A stretch of 64,000 nt of DNA from Halalkalibacillus halophilus DSM 18494 (lineage in GTDB: Bacteria; Bacillota; Bacilli; Bacillales; Alkalibacillaceae): the NCBI RefSeq assembly GCF_000423105.1, contig NZ_AUHI01000006.1, positions 1-64,000 of the forward strand, in the 5' to 3' direction. Made by a program: the position numbers and the translations under genes. This document shows positions 1 to 8,765 of the stretch, in pieces. Within the stretch, counting starts at the first letter, position 1; every line of letters starts with the position of its first letter. The notes below the pieces were generated by a model. It was given only the letters and a program-made list of their open reading frames with translations. It did not search any database and was not told the DNA's origin.

Positions 1-1009
1 TTTCATAACAGTCTAGTAAATACTCATACACTGGTTTATCAACCTTTTCTTCATCAATATCCAATTGAAATGAAAAACCTATTTTCATAAAAAGATAAAC
101 AATTACAAATAAATCAATGGATTTAAACAGCACAATATCAGTATTTTTATAGTTTGAAATAATTGGATTAAGTTCAAACTGGTTCGCGAATTTGTTAAAA
201 ATGAATTGGATACTTTCTTCTATAGAGCTGGAATCATAACCTAATGGACTTTCCCATTCCATTTCTTCAATCAAATCTTTCGTGAATAGCTGCTTATCTT
301 TTATAAAGTAATTCAAACCATGGAGAGAAGTTGAAATAAAAACTGGTGATTTAGTAACAACAAAAACTGGAATCTCTTCACTGTATTCAATTAGTAAGTT
401 CTTCAACTCCATTTGCTCCTTAGGACTAAGATATGACTCTGGGTACATATAGAAGATTATTTTCCTCCCTTTAGTCACTATTTCAAGGTGTTTTTTAACA
501 ATTGGAAGCAAAATTTTGTTTTGATGCAAAAAATTATTTGTAACTCCTTGGTTATTTACTAGACCCATATCAATTTCTAACATTTTCATAAATGTATCTA
601 TTGTAAAGTCTTTGCTACGTATTGGGTACTCTAGTAAAGCTTGTTCAACTAAATCTTCAATTAAGGTATTAATCGTATTAAGGTACCCATCTGTTTCGAT
701 GTTATTTAACAAATCATGTTTAATTTGATTTTTTGTGTAAGACTTTGCTCCAAGGCTTATTTCTGCTAACAATAAATCATTTGATAACTTAAATGCCACC
801 ACTTGGTGATGGTTGATTTCTTCATAGTCATTTCCTACATCTTTTATGTGCATAACATCTTTCACTTTTGATCGTGGTTGCAAATAATCATTTAATACAT
901 TAATTAGATTTGTTTCATTTGAGGTATAGTTTACAAATAATGAACTATAATTAGCTATATTCAAATCATATCTCTCATCTTCAAAGTCAATTTTCCAATG
1001 ATCTTGCAT
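1..1009 (-). CDS. csn2: Csn2, long variant, type II-A CRISPR adaptation protein (partial)
   Basis: The reading frame opens with ATG at 1009 behind GAGGTG, which overlaps the cas2 stop, and runs without a stop off the left edge, so at least 336 residues are present. Position (last gene after cas9-cas1-cas2, same strand, 10 bp gap) and length point to the long Csn2 subfamily found with S. thermophilus CRISPR1-type Cas9, rather than the short 220-residue form of S. pyogenes. Csn2 proteins form DNA-end-binding rings that act with Cas1-Cas2 in spacer acquisition. I see no clear Walker motif, as expected for this degenerate family. The assignment rests on context and size more than on residue motifs. 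The C-terminus and the array lie outside the window. Confidence 0.8.
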   Translation of the reverse strand, partial: MQDHWKIDFEDERYDLNIANYSSLFVNYTSNETNLINVLNDYLQPRSKVKDVMHIKDVGNDYEEINHHQVVAFKLSNDLLLAEISLGAKSYTKNQIKHDLLNNIETDGYLNTINTLIEDLVEQALLEYPIRSKDFTIDTFMKMLEIDMGLVNNQGVTNNFLHQNKILLPIVKKHLEIVTKGRKIIFYMYPESYLSPKEQMELKNLLIEYSEEIPVFVVTKSPVFISTSLHGLNYFIKDKQLFTKDLIEEMEWESPLGYDSSSIEESIQFIFNKFANQFELNPIISNYKNTDIVLFKSIDLFVIVYLFMKIGFSFQLDIDEEKVDKPVYEYLLDCYE

Positions 1010-1019
1010 ACAATCACCT

Positions 1020-1343
1020 CTAAAATTCTATCGTCCTGTTTTCTCCTAATATTTCAATATTCCGATCCTCTTCACCGACTAAAATTTTCATATTCTCAAA
1101 TTGTTTTTCCGTAATAATCATAGAACGGATGTGACCATCTTTTGGTAAAAACCTCTTAACTTGATTTACAGTTCCTTGTGCCGCTTCTTTATTTATACAA
1201 GACTTTATATAAATGGAGTATTGCATCATCAAAAATCCCTGTCTAATAAGATTTTTACGAAACTTAGTATACGTTCTTACTTGAGCTTTTGTTTCGACTG
1301 GCAAATCGAACATAATCATTATTCTCACGAATCTATGACTCAT
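1020..1343 (-). CDS. cas2: CRISPR-associated endoribonuclease-fold protein Cas2
   Basis: 107 residues, normal for Cas2. The N-terminus (beta strand RIMIMFDLP) carries the conserved metal-site Asp at residue 13. It is followed by the helix KAQVRTYTKFRKNLIRQGF and a second strand QYSIYIKSC, the ferredoxin-like fold of the family. Cas2 dimers bridge two Cas1 dimers in the spacer-integration complex. The start lies 11 bp inside the end of cas1, so the two are translationally coupled, and csn2 follows after 10 bp. The protein matches the type II-A Cas2 pattern. Confidence 0.95.
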   Translation of the reverse strand: MSHRFVRIMIMFDLPVETKAQVRTYTKFRKNLIRQGFLMMQYSIYIKSCINKEAAQGTVNQVKRFLPKDGHIRSMIITEKQFENMKILVGEEDRNIEILGENRTIEF

Positions 1344-2238
1344 ACAACATAAATTTTTCTATACTCGGTAGTTTTAATTTATTAGATTCGCCAGTTTCAA
1401 AAAACTCAAATAGTGAATTAATAGAAATTTCGATTGCCCTAATAACTGTATGAGACTTTTGATCAATTAGTATTCTTGCATGCAATAAATTTATTAATTT
1501 AATTCTATAATCTTTAGTTAAATAATTTTCTGGAGGATTTTTAATCACAAAGTAATCCACTATAGGTCGAAAAGGTTCAATTAAATCAGATGCAAGGTTA
1601 TTCGGATTTCTCGTTCCTATATGGTGCACACCAAGACCAGGTATTAATCCTTTTGCCACAATGGTCCGAGCAATTGCTGAATGCAAGATAGCATAACCGT
1701 AGTTCAATGCGGCATTTTCAATGAAGTCATCGTTATCTCGACTATAACCATCTGCAAAAAAACTATTGAAGTAGATTCTTGCAGCTTGCCCTTCCGAGTT
1801 ATGTTGATCGCCTGTGACAACAGACTCTTTCAAAGCTATTAATTTTTCCACTCGACTCTTTTCCACTAAACTTTTCCTCATGACCAACATTTGATTATAA
1901 ATTTTTTGTTTTATAATATTCTTCCAAGCTTCATCTTTTTCTTCTTCTGTCCACTTCAATTGTTTCATCATTTGTTGATGTTGACCAAAATGACCTGAGA
2001 CTGGTTGTATAATGCATTCCGGGAGATAGTGCTGATTACATAATAAGACTAGAATGTTATTTCTCGATAACTCAACCATCAACCGGGTTGTTAGTTTACT
2101 AGAGAGGTCTTCTATAACTAAAGCAAAGATATCTCTGAGTGGGATTTTCACATCTAAATCCCCTTGAACTACTCTTAAGTTGTCTAGTTGCAAAGATAAT
2201 TGATCAACCTTTGTGACATGTACAACTCTCCATCCCAT
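1333..2238 (-). CDS. cas1: CRISPR-associated integrase Cas1 (type II)
   Basis: 301 residues, typical of type II Cas1. It contains the expected metal-binding triad: Glu149 in NSEGQAARIYF, His205 or His206 in GLGVHHIG, and Glu221 in SDLIEPFRPIVD. The N-terminal beta domain covers about residues 1-75 and the helical catalytic domain the rest. Cas1 with Cas2 inserts new spacers at the leader end of the array. It begins 18 bp after the cas9 stop and overlaps cas2 by 11 bp, so cas9-cas1-cas2-csn2 form one transcript. All catalytic positions are intact, so adaptation is probably functional. Confidence 0.96.
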   Translation of the reverse strand: MGWRVVHVTKVDQLSLQLDNLRVVQGDLDVKIPLRDIFALVIEDLSSKLTTRLMVELSRNNILVLLCNQHYLPECIIQPVSGHFGQHQQMMKQLKWTEEEKDEAWKNIIKQKIYNQMLVMRKSLVEKSRVEKLIALKESVVTGDQHNSEGQAARIYFNSFFADGYSRDNDDFIENAALNYGYAILHSAIARTIVAKGLIPGLGVHHIGTRNPNNLASDLIEPFRPIVDYFVIKNPPENYLTKDYRIKLINLLHARILIDQKSHTVIRAIEISINSLFEFFETGESNKLKLPSIEKFMLYES

Positions 2239-2256
2239 AACATCAGACCTTTAAAT

Positions 2257-5200
2257 TTATTTTTGATACATACTTTTAAACTTTTCAACCGAGTTAAAGT
2301 ATACATTACCTAACACATCTGTATGAATCTTAATAAATTCATTTGTGTTTTTACTAATCCCTTTATAAATACGATTTTGTTTAATCTCATTTCTTTCAGC
2401 ATAGTCCTTGTAATGATAATTAATTTTATTCATTTCTATCCTGTTTCCTTCATCATGATTAACCCCAATTAATCTAAAGTATTCTCCGTTAATTTTACAT
2501 ACATCATTTTTATAAAGTGAGAATACAAAGCCATCTTTGTTTGCAATTTTTTTATTAATAAGCTTTTGTAAATAAACATCATTGTTTATTCTGTAATTTT
2601 CTTTTTCTTCTATTAAATCTTTATAGGAAACGGTAACAAACTTATAAACACCATCATCTTCATAAACATCCATTCTGAAAGGTTTCAACGAAAGATTCAC
2701 TACTTTTTTATCCTTAGTGTTAAATTTATGTGATACATCTTTATGCTCTTTTAAGCTATTACCATAATACTTAACACTTTTAATAATAGGTCCATTTCCT
2801 TTTTTGCTATATTTCCTTAAATATTCACCTGTCTCCTCATACATTTTATGAAGTGGGTTTTTTGCATCTGAATATTGTTCTATCGCACGTTCTATTTTTT
2901 TGTATGTCTGGGGATCGTGATGGTACATCAAAAGTTTTGTAGGGTCTTTTTTAATTTGTTTTACTAATTTGTCTTGGTCTTTATCATACAAATCCTTGAT
3001 CTTTTCAATAACAAACTCCTTATCATCTACTTTTCTAGTAGAATAAAGTGTATCGTTCATTAATTGACGATTTGGTTTCATATCAACCTTGTGGGAATAT
3101 TTATAATTCGGATAGTTTTTTATAGCCTTTACCTTATCCATTCTCTCTGTAAAAGAATTAACAAAAGTTTTCTCTTCTAGTATTTCCCCGGTTTCTTTAT
3201 CAATGGTTTTTTCTTCACCATTTTTACCTTCTGTTAATAGGATGTTATGTTTCTTCAATTCCCGTTGATGTTGAAAAAGGTATCCTGCCATCGCAACAAT
3301 TAACGCGTCCTCCGCATGGTGCTTGAAATCTGCCCCCCTGTCTTTTTTGAAATCCCAGGTTTTCCTTAAGAAATCTGTAAAAGCTCCATTAATTGCTTTA
3401 ACTTTGACATCTTTATTATTTTCGCTAAAGAAAGTTGTTAATAAGGTTAATAACCCTCTTGTCGCATACCTTGTATCTACTAGATTCCGGTTTATAAATT
3501 CTTTCTGAATATCATATTTATTGATATCTCGTTCCTCTAATAAGTATTCCACTTTCTTTTTAGGCATTTTGTCTCTCGATTTTGCAAGTTGTAAGACATG
3601 AGATTTATATTTTTCATAAGATACATGCCCTTTTCCACTACTGAGGTATTGGTATGGAGTTTCATTACCTTTCTTCTGATTTTCTTCTGTGTGCACGAGC
3701 ACCTTATTCTTCTGAGAATCATCGAAAGAAACAGAACGAGGTAAGATATGATCAATTTCATAATTAGTAGGGTTAGATAACAAATCTTCAATCTGGATTG
3801 GCTTTAATGAATACATGCACAATCCATCTTGTATGTGCCATAAGCGTAATTTATTAAACATACCTTTTTTAGGTTCTAGGTCTTTTGATTCTAACTTTTC
3901 CATAACAGCTTCATTAACTGCCCTGTTCTTCTTATTTAATTCTTTTAAGAAATTCTTTTTGTCATCGCTAGAATTCTCTCTAGCTAACTCTATGACGATT
4001 TCCTTTGGCTCTCCATATTGTTTTCTTATTTCATTAACTATTCGAATGGATTGTTTAAATGACCTTTTTACAACAGGGGAAAGAATCCACTCGTCTAAAT
4101 GATGAAAAGGTATATATTTTTTACCTTCCAGTTTAATTTTCTTTGGTTTAATGCCGTTCTCAGTAAACAGTTGCATTTGGTTCTTTGGTGTGGCCCATAA
4201 GTCTGGTATTACTTGATGAATCAGTTTCAAACTAAGGGAGTGAGTTTGACTATAACTAGATAACTCGCTAATTGATTCGATATCAACTTTGTTTAAAGGT
4301 AAATCTAATTTTTCTAATTCTTCTTTTATATCACTAGGTGTTTGGTAAATTGTTAAAATCTCTGCGATCTCATCTAAAGCATCTTCGTCTTCTAACACTT
4401 CTTTTTTATCCGTAATTCCTAACAGGTCATGATAAATCTTCAAAGGTGTAAATTCAGCAGTTCCTTTGGAGGTAACTCGATACCCCTTAATATCATCTTC
4501 TTTGAGTTCAAGAACCTTAGCAATCTTATTCAATTTAGGACTCTTATACTTTTTAAAAACTTTCTCTACAAGTTCTTCCTTTTCTTCCGTTGATAACTTG
4601 TGATCTTCATCTCTAGTCAATACTAGATTGTTTAAATCATTCAATACATTAAACAACTGAGCAGAATAAGCTTCTTTAACTGATCGTAACTCTTCAGGGT
4701 AATAGCTACATCGACCCATCATTTGTTCATACCACTTCTGACGATCTTGCTCCCATCCGTATTCACTCCCAAATCCTGGGCCTTCATAATATTCTCTTCT
4801 TTTTTCAATCAATTCTAAATATTGGTCAATAAATTCATCTGTGACTTTTGAATGATACTTTTGTTGAATGGACAATAACTGCCTAGCCTCTGCGACATAA
4901 TCCGAGGTCTTAAAGCGGTTCCGATGCCCCCTAACTTCACCTTCGTTTTCCAACCTATTTAATTGAACCTCACAAACATATTGATTCTTTAATGCCTTTG
5001 CATTTTGGTTTAGTTGATCTTTTGTTGAAAGCTCATTTCCTCCGGTTTCATCTTCAGCTACTTCAACATTATGTATCCCTCTCCTTTTACCTAGATGTAA
5101 TAGGGCTTGGGATAGCTCTTCTTCTGAAAGTTTTTCGGTTAGTCCTTTTACTCTAATATGGTATGGTGTTTCTTCGGCATTAGCCTTATCTTGATTAGTT

Positions 5201-5436
5201 GGTAAATTTGCATTAGACAATAACATTTTAATTCTTTCCAACCGATGACGTCGTCTTCTTAATAATCTTCTCGCTCCACGAAATCCTCTTCTACCCGTAT
5301 TATTATTAACGTCCGCTTCAGGGAAGAGTCTGACACCTGAATCAATAATGTTCTGGTCCTCATCAACTAAGCCCCAACCAACAGAACCAATTCCAATATC
5401 CAAACCTAACGTGTAGTTATTTTCGAACTGTTTCAT
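2257..5436 (-). CDS. cas9: Cas9 RNA-guided endonuclease, compact type II-A (1059 aa)
   Basis: A short Cas9, close in size to S. aureus Cas9 (1053 aa). RuvC-I is at residues 9-26 with catalytic Asp13 (LGLDIGIGSVGWG). The arginine-rich bridge helix lies at about 48-70. RuvC-II carries Glu483 (IVIELAREN). The HNH domain has Asp562-His563 (EIDHILPRS), with Asn577 and Asn586 at the positions that match Asn854 and Asn863 of S. pyogenes Cas9. RuvC-III has His707 and Asp710 (HHAEDALIVAMAGY). The last ~250 residues should hold the wedge and PAM-interacting region. All nuclease residues are present, so it should cut both strands of guide-matched DNA. ATG at 5436 has GGGGAGG 8 bp upstream. The tracrRNA gene lies directly upstream. 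The PAM cannot be read from this sequence. Confidence 0.97.
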   Translation of the reverse strand: MKQFENNYTLGLDIGIGSVGWGLVDEDQNIIDSGVRLFPEADVNNNTGRRGFRGARRLLRRRRHRLERIKMLLSNANLPTNQDKANAEETPYHIRVKGLTEKLSEEELSQALLHLGKRRGIHNVEVAEDETGGNELSTKDQLNQNAKALKNQYVCEVQLNRLENEGEVRGHRNRFKTSDYVAEARQLLSIQQKYHSKVTDEFIDQYLELIEKRREYYEGPGFGSEYGWEQDRQKWYEQMMGRCSYYPEELRSVKEAYSAQLFNVLNDLNNLVLTRDEDHKLSTEEKEELVEKVFKKYKSPKLNKIAKVLELKEDDIKGYRVTSKGTAEFTPLKIYHDLLGITDKKEVLEDEDALDEIAEILTIYQTPSDIKEELEKLDLPLNKVDIESISELSSYSQTHSLSLKLIHQVIPDLWATPKNQMQLFTENGIKPKKIKLEGKKYIPFHHLDEWILSPVVKRSFKQSIRIVNEIRKQYGEPKEIVIELARENSSDDKKNFLKELNKKNRAVNEAVMEKLESKDLEPKKGMFNKLRLWHIQDGLCMYSLKPIQIEDLLSNPTNYEIDHILPRSVSFDDSQKNKVLVHTEENQKKGNETPYQYLSSGKGHVSYEKYKSHVLQLAKSRDKMPKKKVEYLLEERDINKYDIQKEFINRNLVDTRYATRGLLTLLTTFFSENNKDVKVKAINGAFTDFLRKTWDFKKDRGADFKHHAEDALIVAMAGYLFQHQRELKKHNILLTEGKNGEEKTIDKETGEILEEKTFVNSFTERMDKVKAIKNYPNYKYSHKVDMKPNRQLMNDTLYSTRKVDDKEFVIEKIKDLYDKDQDKLVKQIKKDPTKLLMYHHDPQTYKKIERAIEQYSDAKNPLHKMYEETGEYLRKYSKKGNGPIIKSVKYYGNSLKEHKDVSHKFNTKDKKVVNLSLKPFRMDVYEDDGVYKFVTVSYKDLIEEKENYRINNDVYLQKLINKKIANKDGFVFSLYKNDVCKINGEYFRLIGVNHDEGNRIEMNKINYHYKDYAERNEIKQNRIYKGISKNTNEFIKIHTDVLGNVYFNSVEKFKSMYQK

Positions 5437-5466
5437 TCCAATTCCTCCCCTTATTGTATAAGGTTA

Positions 5467-5495
5467 ATTATATCTGAATTTTCAACAAATTTCTA
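5467..5495 (-). promoter_or_regulatory. Possible cas operon promoter
   Basis: On the minus strand a TATAAT hexamer (5467-5472) lies 17 bp after TAGAAA (5490-5495), a weak -35. It sits between the tracrRNA terminator and cas9, and would give a leader of about 20-25 nt. The -10 is perfect and the -35 matches four of six positions, so this is a tentative call. Confidence 0.4.
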
Positions 5496-5497
5496 GA

Positions 5498-5607
5498 AAA
5501 AATAAAAGAGCCTGCCAAAGATGGCAGACTCTTTTGGATCCTTAATTGGATCAAATCCGGTACAGAGACCTTATTTTAGCAGGTTCTGTGACCTTAATTA
5601 TGAATGT
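5498..5607 (-). ncRNA. tracrRNA of the type II-A CRISPR system
   Basis: Read on the minus strand, the segment has the parts of a tracrRNA in order. An anti-repeat (about 5573-5610) ends ACAGAACCTGCTAAAATAAGG, which is nearly the same as the S. aureus tracrRNA stretch ACAGAATCTACTAAAACAAGG. Next comes a nexus hairpin GGT-CTCTGT-ACC (about 5562-5570), then a GATCC/GGATC stem (about 5537-5555). Last is a 13-bp terminator stem, AAAAGAGTCTGCC paired with GGCAGGCTCTTTT (5504-5535), followed by a T-run. The anti-repeat predicts a ~36-nt CRISPR repeat starting GTTTTAG and ending in GTAAC. Its position just upstream of cas9 is usual for type II-A. No array is inside the window to confirm the pairing. 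Confidence 0.9.
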
Positions 5608-5613
5608 AACTTC

Positions 5614-5642
5614 ATCTTACAATAACTTTCTATACTTGTCAA
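5614..5642 (-). promoter_or_regulatory. tracrRNA promoter
   Basis: On the minus strand a perfect -35 TTGACA (5637-5642) is followed after 17 bp by TAAGAT (5614-5619). Transcription would start near 5607, at the first bases of the anti-repeat, which fits a short primary tracrRNA of about 110 nt. Confidence 0.75.
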
Positions 5643-5655
5643 ACTATTCTTTTAA

Positions 5656-8055
5656 TTAAACCCTCTGCCGCTTCAACCGCAACGAATTCGATACGACACT
5701 TACTGAACTAAACGCCATAGCCGCCCCTGCGACCCATGGAGCTAGTAGACCAAGTGCTGCGATTGGAATTCCTGCGCTGTTATATGCGAGTGCCCAGAAT
5801 AAGTTTTGGCGAATGTTTCGCATGGTTTTTTTACTTAGTTTGATTGCTTTTGGTATATTGTTTAGATCTCCACTAACTAACGTGATATCTGCCGCTTCGA
5901 TCGCTACATCTGTTCCGCTACCGATGGCAATTCCGATATCTGCGATTGCTAGTGCTGGTGCGTCGTTAATTCCGTCTCCAACCATTGCGACTTTCTTACC
6001 TTCTTTTTGAAGCTTCTCTACTTGGTCTGCTTTGTTCTGAGGTAATACTTCCGCAAATACATTTGATTCTGGTAAACCTACTTGTTTTGCGACAGCTCTA
6101 GCTGTGCGCGTATTGTCGCCTGTGACCATATAGACGTCAATGCCACTTTCTCGTAACGTAGCGATTGCTTCTTTGGAAGTTTGTTTCACTGTGTCTGCAA
6201 TTGCGATGATAAATCTCAACTGTCCACCAATTGTTGCTAAAACAGCTGTTTTTCCTTCTTCTTCAAAGGTTTGTAGCTGTGATTCTGCTTCTGATACGTC
6301 TACGTTTTGTTCGATCATTAATTTACGTGTTCCAATTAATAGTTTCTTATCTTCCACATCTGCTACAATTCCATGACCTGAAACTGCTTCAAAGTTTTCC
6401 GTCTGTTTCACTTCTAAGTTGTGTTCTGTTGCATAGGCAACAATTGCTTCTGCCAATGGGTGCTCTGATTTCTTTTCTGCAGCAGCCACATAAGAGAAGT
6501 CACTTTCTTCACCGCTTAGTGTCACCACATCTGTTACGCGTGGCTTCCCTTCTGTAATCGTACCCGTTTTATCTAAAAGTACTGCCTCAATTGCTTGGGT
6601 TCCTTCTAGATACTCGCCACCTTTAAATAAGATTCCATTTTCTGCTCCTCTTCCGGACCCTACCATAATGGAAGTTGGCGTTGCTAAACCTAGCGCACAC
6701 GGACATGCGATTACTAATACTGCAATAGAAGCTACAAGTGCAGATCCCCAAACACCAGGGTCTACTAAGAAAAACCAAACACTGAATGTCACTATGGCTA
6801 TAACCACAACGATCGGCACGAAAATCCCGGAAATACGGTCCGCCATTCGCTGAATCGGAGCTTTAGAACCTTGTGCGTCCTCTACAATCTTAATGATTCC
6901 TGCAAGTGCTGTATCCTTGCCGACTTTTTCAGCTACCATTGTAATGGTTCCATTCTTATTTATGGTTGATCCGATTACTTTATCGTTTGAAACTTTATCC
7001 ACAGGTATCGCTTCACCCGTAATCATTGATTCATCAATGGAAGTAGAGCCGTCAACTACCATACCGTCGACCGGTATTTTTTCTCCCGGCTTCACAATAA
7101 TATGGTCTCCTTCGAGCACTTCTTCAATTGCAATCTGTTGTTCTATACCATCTCTAATCACAGTTGCTTCTTTTGCTTGTAAATTCACTAATTTAGAGAT
7201 TGCAGCGGTAGTACGCCCTTTCGCCATTGCTTCCAAATACTTACCTAAAACAACTAGCGTAATCAAGATCGCACTTGTTTCAAAATACAACTCCGCATGC
7301 ATCACTTGACCTGTTTGCCACAAGATCGACTGCACTAAGCTGTAGAAAAATGCTGCGGACGTACCACCTGCAACTAACACGTCCATATTGGCACTTTTAT
7401 TTGCAAGCGAACGATAGGCACCTTTGTAAAACTGCCAACCTATATAAAATTGAACAATCGCTGCTAAGACAAACTGCGTCCAAGGATATTCAATCCATGC
7501 TGGAGCCGAGATATTCACATCAAACGGTATATGGCTGAGCATTGTCAAAAGCAATGGAGATGCTAAAATAGCAGAAATTATAAATTTGTTGCGTTGCTTT
7601 TGAATTTCTTTTTCCTTATTCGTCGACTTTTCTTCCCGGTCTTTCTTTACCATCGCTTCAAAGCCCATTTTCTTCACGCGAGCTTGCACTTCTTCAATAG
7701 ATACCAACCCGGGGGTATATGTCACAGTTCCTGACTCTGTCGCTAAGTTAATATTTGCCTGATTAATTCCCGACATTCGAGATAGACCTTTTTCAATTCT
7801 CGTCGAACAAGCGGCACATGTCATTCCTTGAATATCTAGCTCCACTTGCTCCTGTTTCACGCCATACCCCAATTTATCAATTCTTTCGACTAAATCATCC
7901 GTCGTTACTTGGTCTTCATCATATTTAACATCCGCTCGCTCCATGGATAAGTTAACATTTGCTTCCACGCCATCCATCTTGTTGAGTACTTTTTCAATCC
8001 GTGTGGAACAAGCAGCACATGTCATACCAGTAACTTGTAACCTTGTTTCCTTCAT
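5656..8055 (-). CDS. copA: Copper-exporting P1B-type ATPase CopA
   Basis: 799 residues. Two N-terminal heavy-metal-associated domains carry GMTCAAC motifs (Cys13/Cys16 and Cys80/Cys83). Eight membrane segments follow. The transport site is Cys451-Pro-Cys453 in transmembrane segment 6. The phosphorylated Asp495 lies in DKTGT, and the hinge motif is GDGINDAPALA. CopA pumps Cu(I) out of the cytoplasm using ATP. It lies 17 bp after csoR and is co-transcribed with it. The usual small chaperone gene copZ does not follow. Instead the tracrRNA promoter begins 13 bp beyond the stop, with no terminator between them. Confidence 0.97.
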   Translation of the reverse strand: MKETRLQVTGMTCAACSTRIEKVLNKMDGVEANVNLSMERADVKYDEDQVTTDDLVERIDKLGYGVKQEQVELDIQGMTCAACSTRIEKGLSRMSGINQANINLATESGTVTYTPGLVSIEEVQARVKKMGFEAMVKKDREEKSTNKEKEIQKQRNKFIISAILASPLLLTMLSHIPFDVNISAPAWIEYPWTQFVLAAIVQFYIGWQFYKGAYRSLANKSANMDVLVAGGTSAAFFYSLVQSILWQTGQVMHAELYFETSAILITLVVLGKYLEAMAKGRTTAAISKLVNLQAKEATVIRDGIEQQIAIEEVLEGDHIIVKPGEKIPVDGMVVDGSTSIDESMITGEAIPVDKVSNDKVIGSTINKNGTITMVAEKVGKDTALAGIIKIVEDAQGSKAPIQRMADRISGIFVPIVVVIAIVTFSVWFFLVDPGVWGSALVASIAVLVIACPCALGLATPTSIMVGSGRGAENGILFKGGEYLEGTQAIEAVLLDKTGTITEGKPRVTDVVTLSGEESDFSYVAAAEKKSEHPLAEAIVAYATEHNLEVKQTENFEAVSGHGIVADVEDKKLLIGTRKLMIEQNVDVSEAESQLQTFEEEGKTAVLATIGGQLRFIIAIADTVKQTSKEAIATLRESGIDVYMVTGDNTRTARAVAKQVGLPESNVFAEVLPQNKADQVEKLQKEGKKVAMVGDGINDAPALAIADIGIAIGSGTDVAIEAADITLVSGDLNNIPKAIKLSKKTMRNIRQNLFWALAYNSAGIPIAALGLLAPWVAGAAMAFSSVSVVSNSLRLKRQRV

Positions 8056-8072
8056 AGTAAAATACCCCCTCT

Positions 8073-8408
8073 CTATTTAGTGAATTGCCTTACGACTTTC
8101 ATTAATTCATCCATGTATGCTTCGCCGTCGCCCTCTTCAGCAGCTTTAGAAACACACATTTTCGCGTGGCGTTCCATCATAGAATAACCTACTTTTTCTA
8201 ACGCATTATTTACTGCCGATATTTGTACGAGTACATCTACACAATACCGATCTTCTTCAATCATTTTTTGTAATCCACGTACTTGGCCTTCGATCCGTTT
8301 CAACCTATTTAGCATTTGATCTTTTTCCGTGTTTGTACGAGGCACTACTGGCTCTTCATCCATTACAAGCTTCATATCATCCTTGTTTTCATTAAATTCA
8401 TCACTCAT
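8073..8408 (-). CDS. csoR: Copper-sensing repressor CsoR
   Basis: 111 residues from the ATG at 8408, chosen because AAGTAGGTG lies 6 bp upstream; a GTG at 8417 is also in frame. The CsoR Cu(I) ligand set Cys-His-Cys is present at Cys56, His81 and Cys85 (DRYCVDVL, MMERHAKMCVSKA), within an all-helical DUF156 fold. Apo-CsoR represses its own promoter and copA, and copper releases it. An N-terminal acidic extension of about 27 residues precedes the core. The match of all three ligands makes a copper sensor more likely than the related sulfur sensor CstR. Confidence 0.95.
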   Translation of the reverse strand: MSDEFNENKDDMKLVMDEEPVVPRTNTEKDQMLNRLKRIEGQVRGLQKMIEEDRYCVDVLVQISAVNNALEKVGYSMMERHAKMCVSKAAEEGDGEAYMDELMKVVRQFTK

Positions 8409-8442
8409 AACGAGCACCTACTTTCATTTTTTGCTTCTAAAT

Positions 8443-8473
8443 ATACTATACCCCCCTATAGTATATTTGTAAA
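8443..8473 (-). promoter_or_regulatory. csoR-copA promoter with CsoR operator-like palindrome
   Basis: On the minus strand TTTACA (8468-8473) is followed 15-17 bp later by a TATAGT/TAGTAT -10. The spacer holds an AT-rich inverted repeat (TATACTA / TAGTATA type) around a run of about six G residues, the form known for CsoR sites in Firmicutes. Overlap with the promoter fits repression by apo-CsoR. Confidence 0.75.
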
Positions 8474-8558
8474 GCTTTTCGGTTGTTAATGAAATTTATA
8501 AAATTAATTGGTATTTTTATGGTAAACTAAAAACAACAGAAAGGCAGATGTATACATA

Positions 8559-8765
8559 GTGGAATACTACAAATCTATTCATAAAAATAAACGAATGAGA
8601 GCTTGGTTTTTATGGGTTCTTCCAATAATGTTACTTTCAACTTTTCTTTTCATATTGTTACCAGTAGAATACCACAGGCTCCCTACTTTTCTTCCAATAG
8701 CAGCGATCATACTCTTTTTGGGGTGGATTCTGTTTCAAAAAATCCAAAGGGGCGTGAATATTTAA
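8559..8765 (+). CDS. Small two-helix membrane protein
   Basis: 68 residues starting at GTG with GAAAGGCAG just upstream. A basic N-terminus (HKNKRMR) precedes two hydrophobic stretches, at about residues 15-34 and 43-59. It ends in a TAATG overlap with the next gene, so the two are translated together. No recognised family. It may help to anchor or export the following lipoprotein, but that is inference from pairing only. Confidence 0.7.
   Translation: MEYYKSIHKNKRMRAWFLWVLPIMLLSTFLFILLPVEYHRLPTFLPIAAIILFLGWILFQKIQRGVNI

Noticed and set aside
3815..4102. 95-codon frame opposite cas9, considered as an anti-CRISPR or extra cas gene
   Set aside because: It is fully inside cas9 on the opposite strand, has no ribosome site, and its composition mirrors cas9 codons.
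6893..7309. 138-codon frame opposite copA
   Set aside because: Antisense shadow of a strongly coding gene with complete P-type ATPase motifs on the other strand; no ribosome site.
8603..8764. N-terminal extension of the SurA-like lipoprotein
   Set aside because: It would remove the lipobox signal peptide and overlap the upstream gene in another frame; the ATG at 8765 begins a perfect lipoprotein signal.
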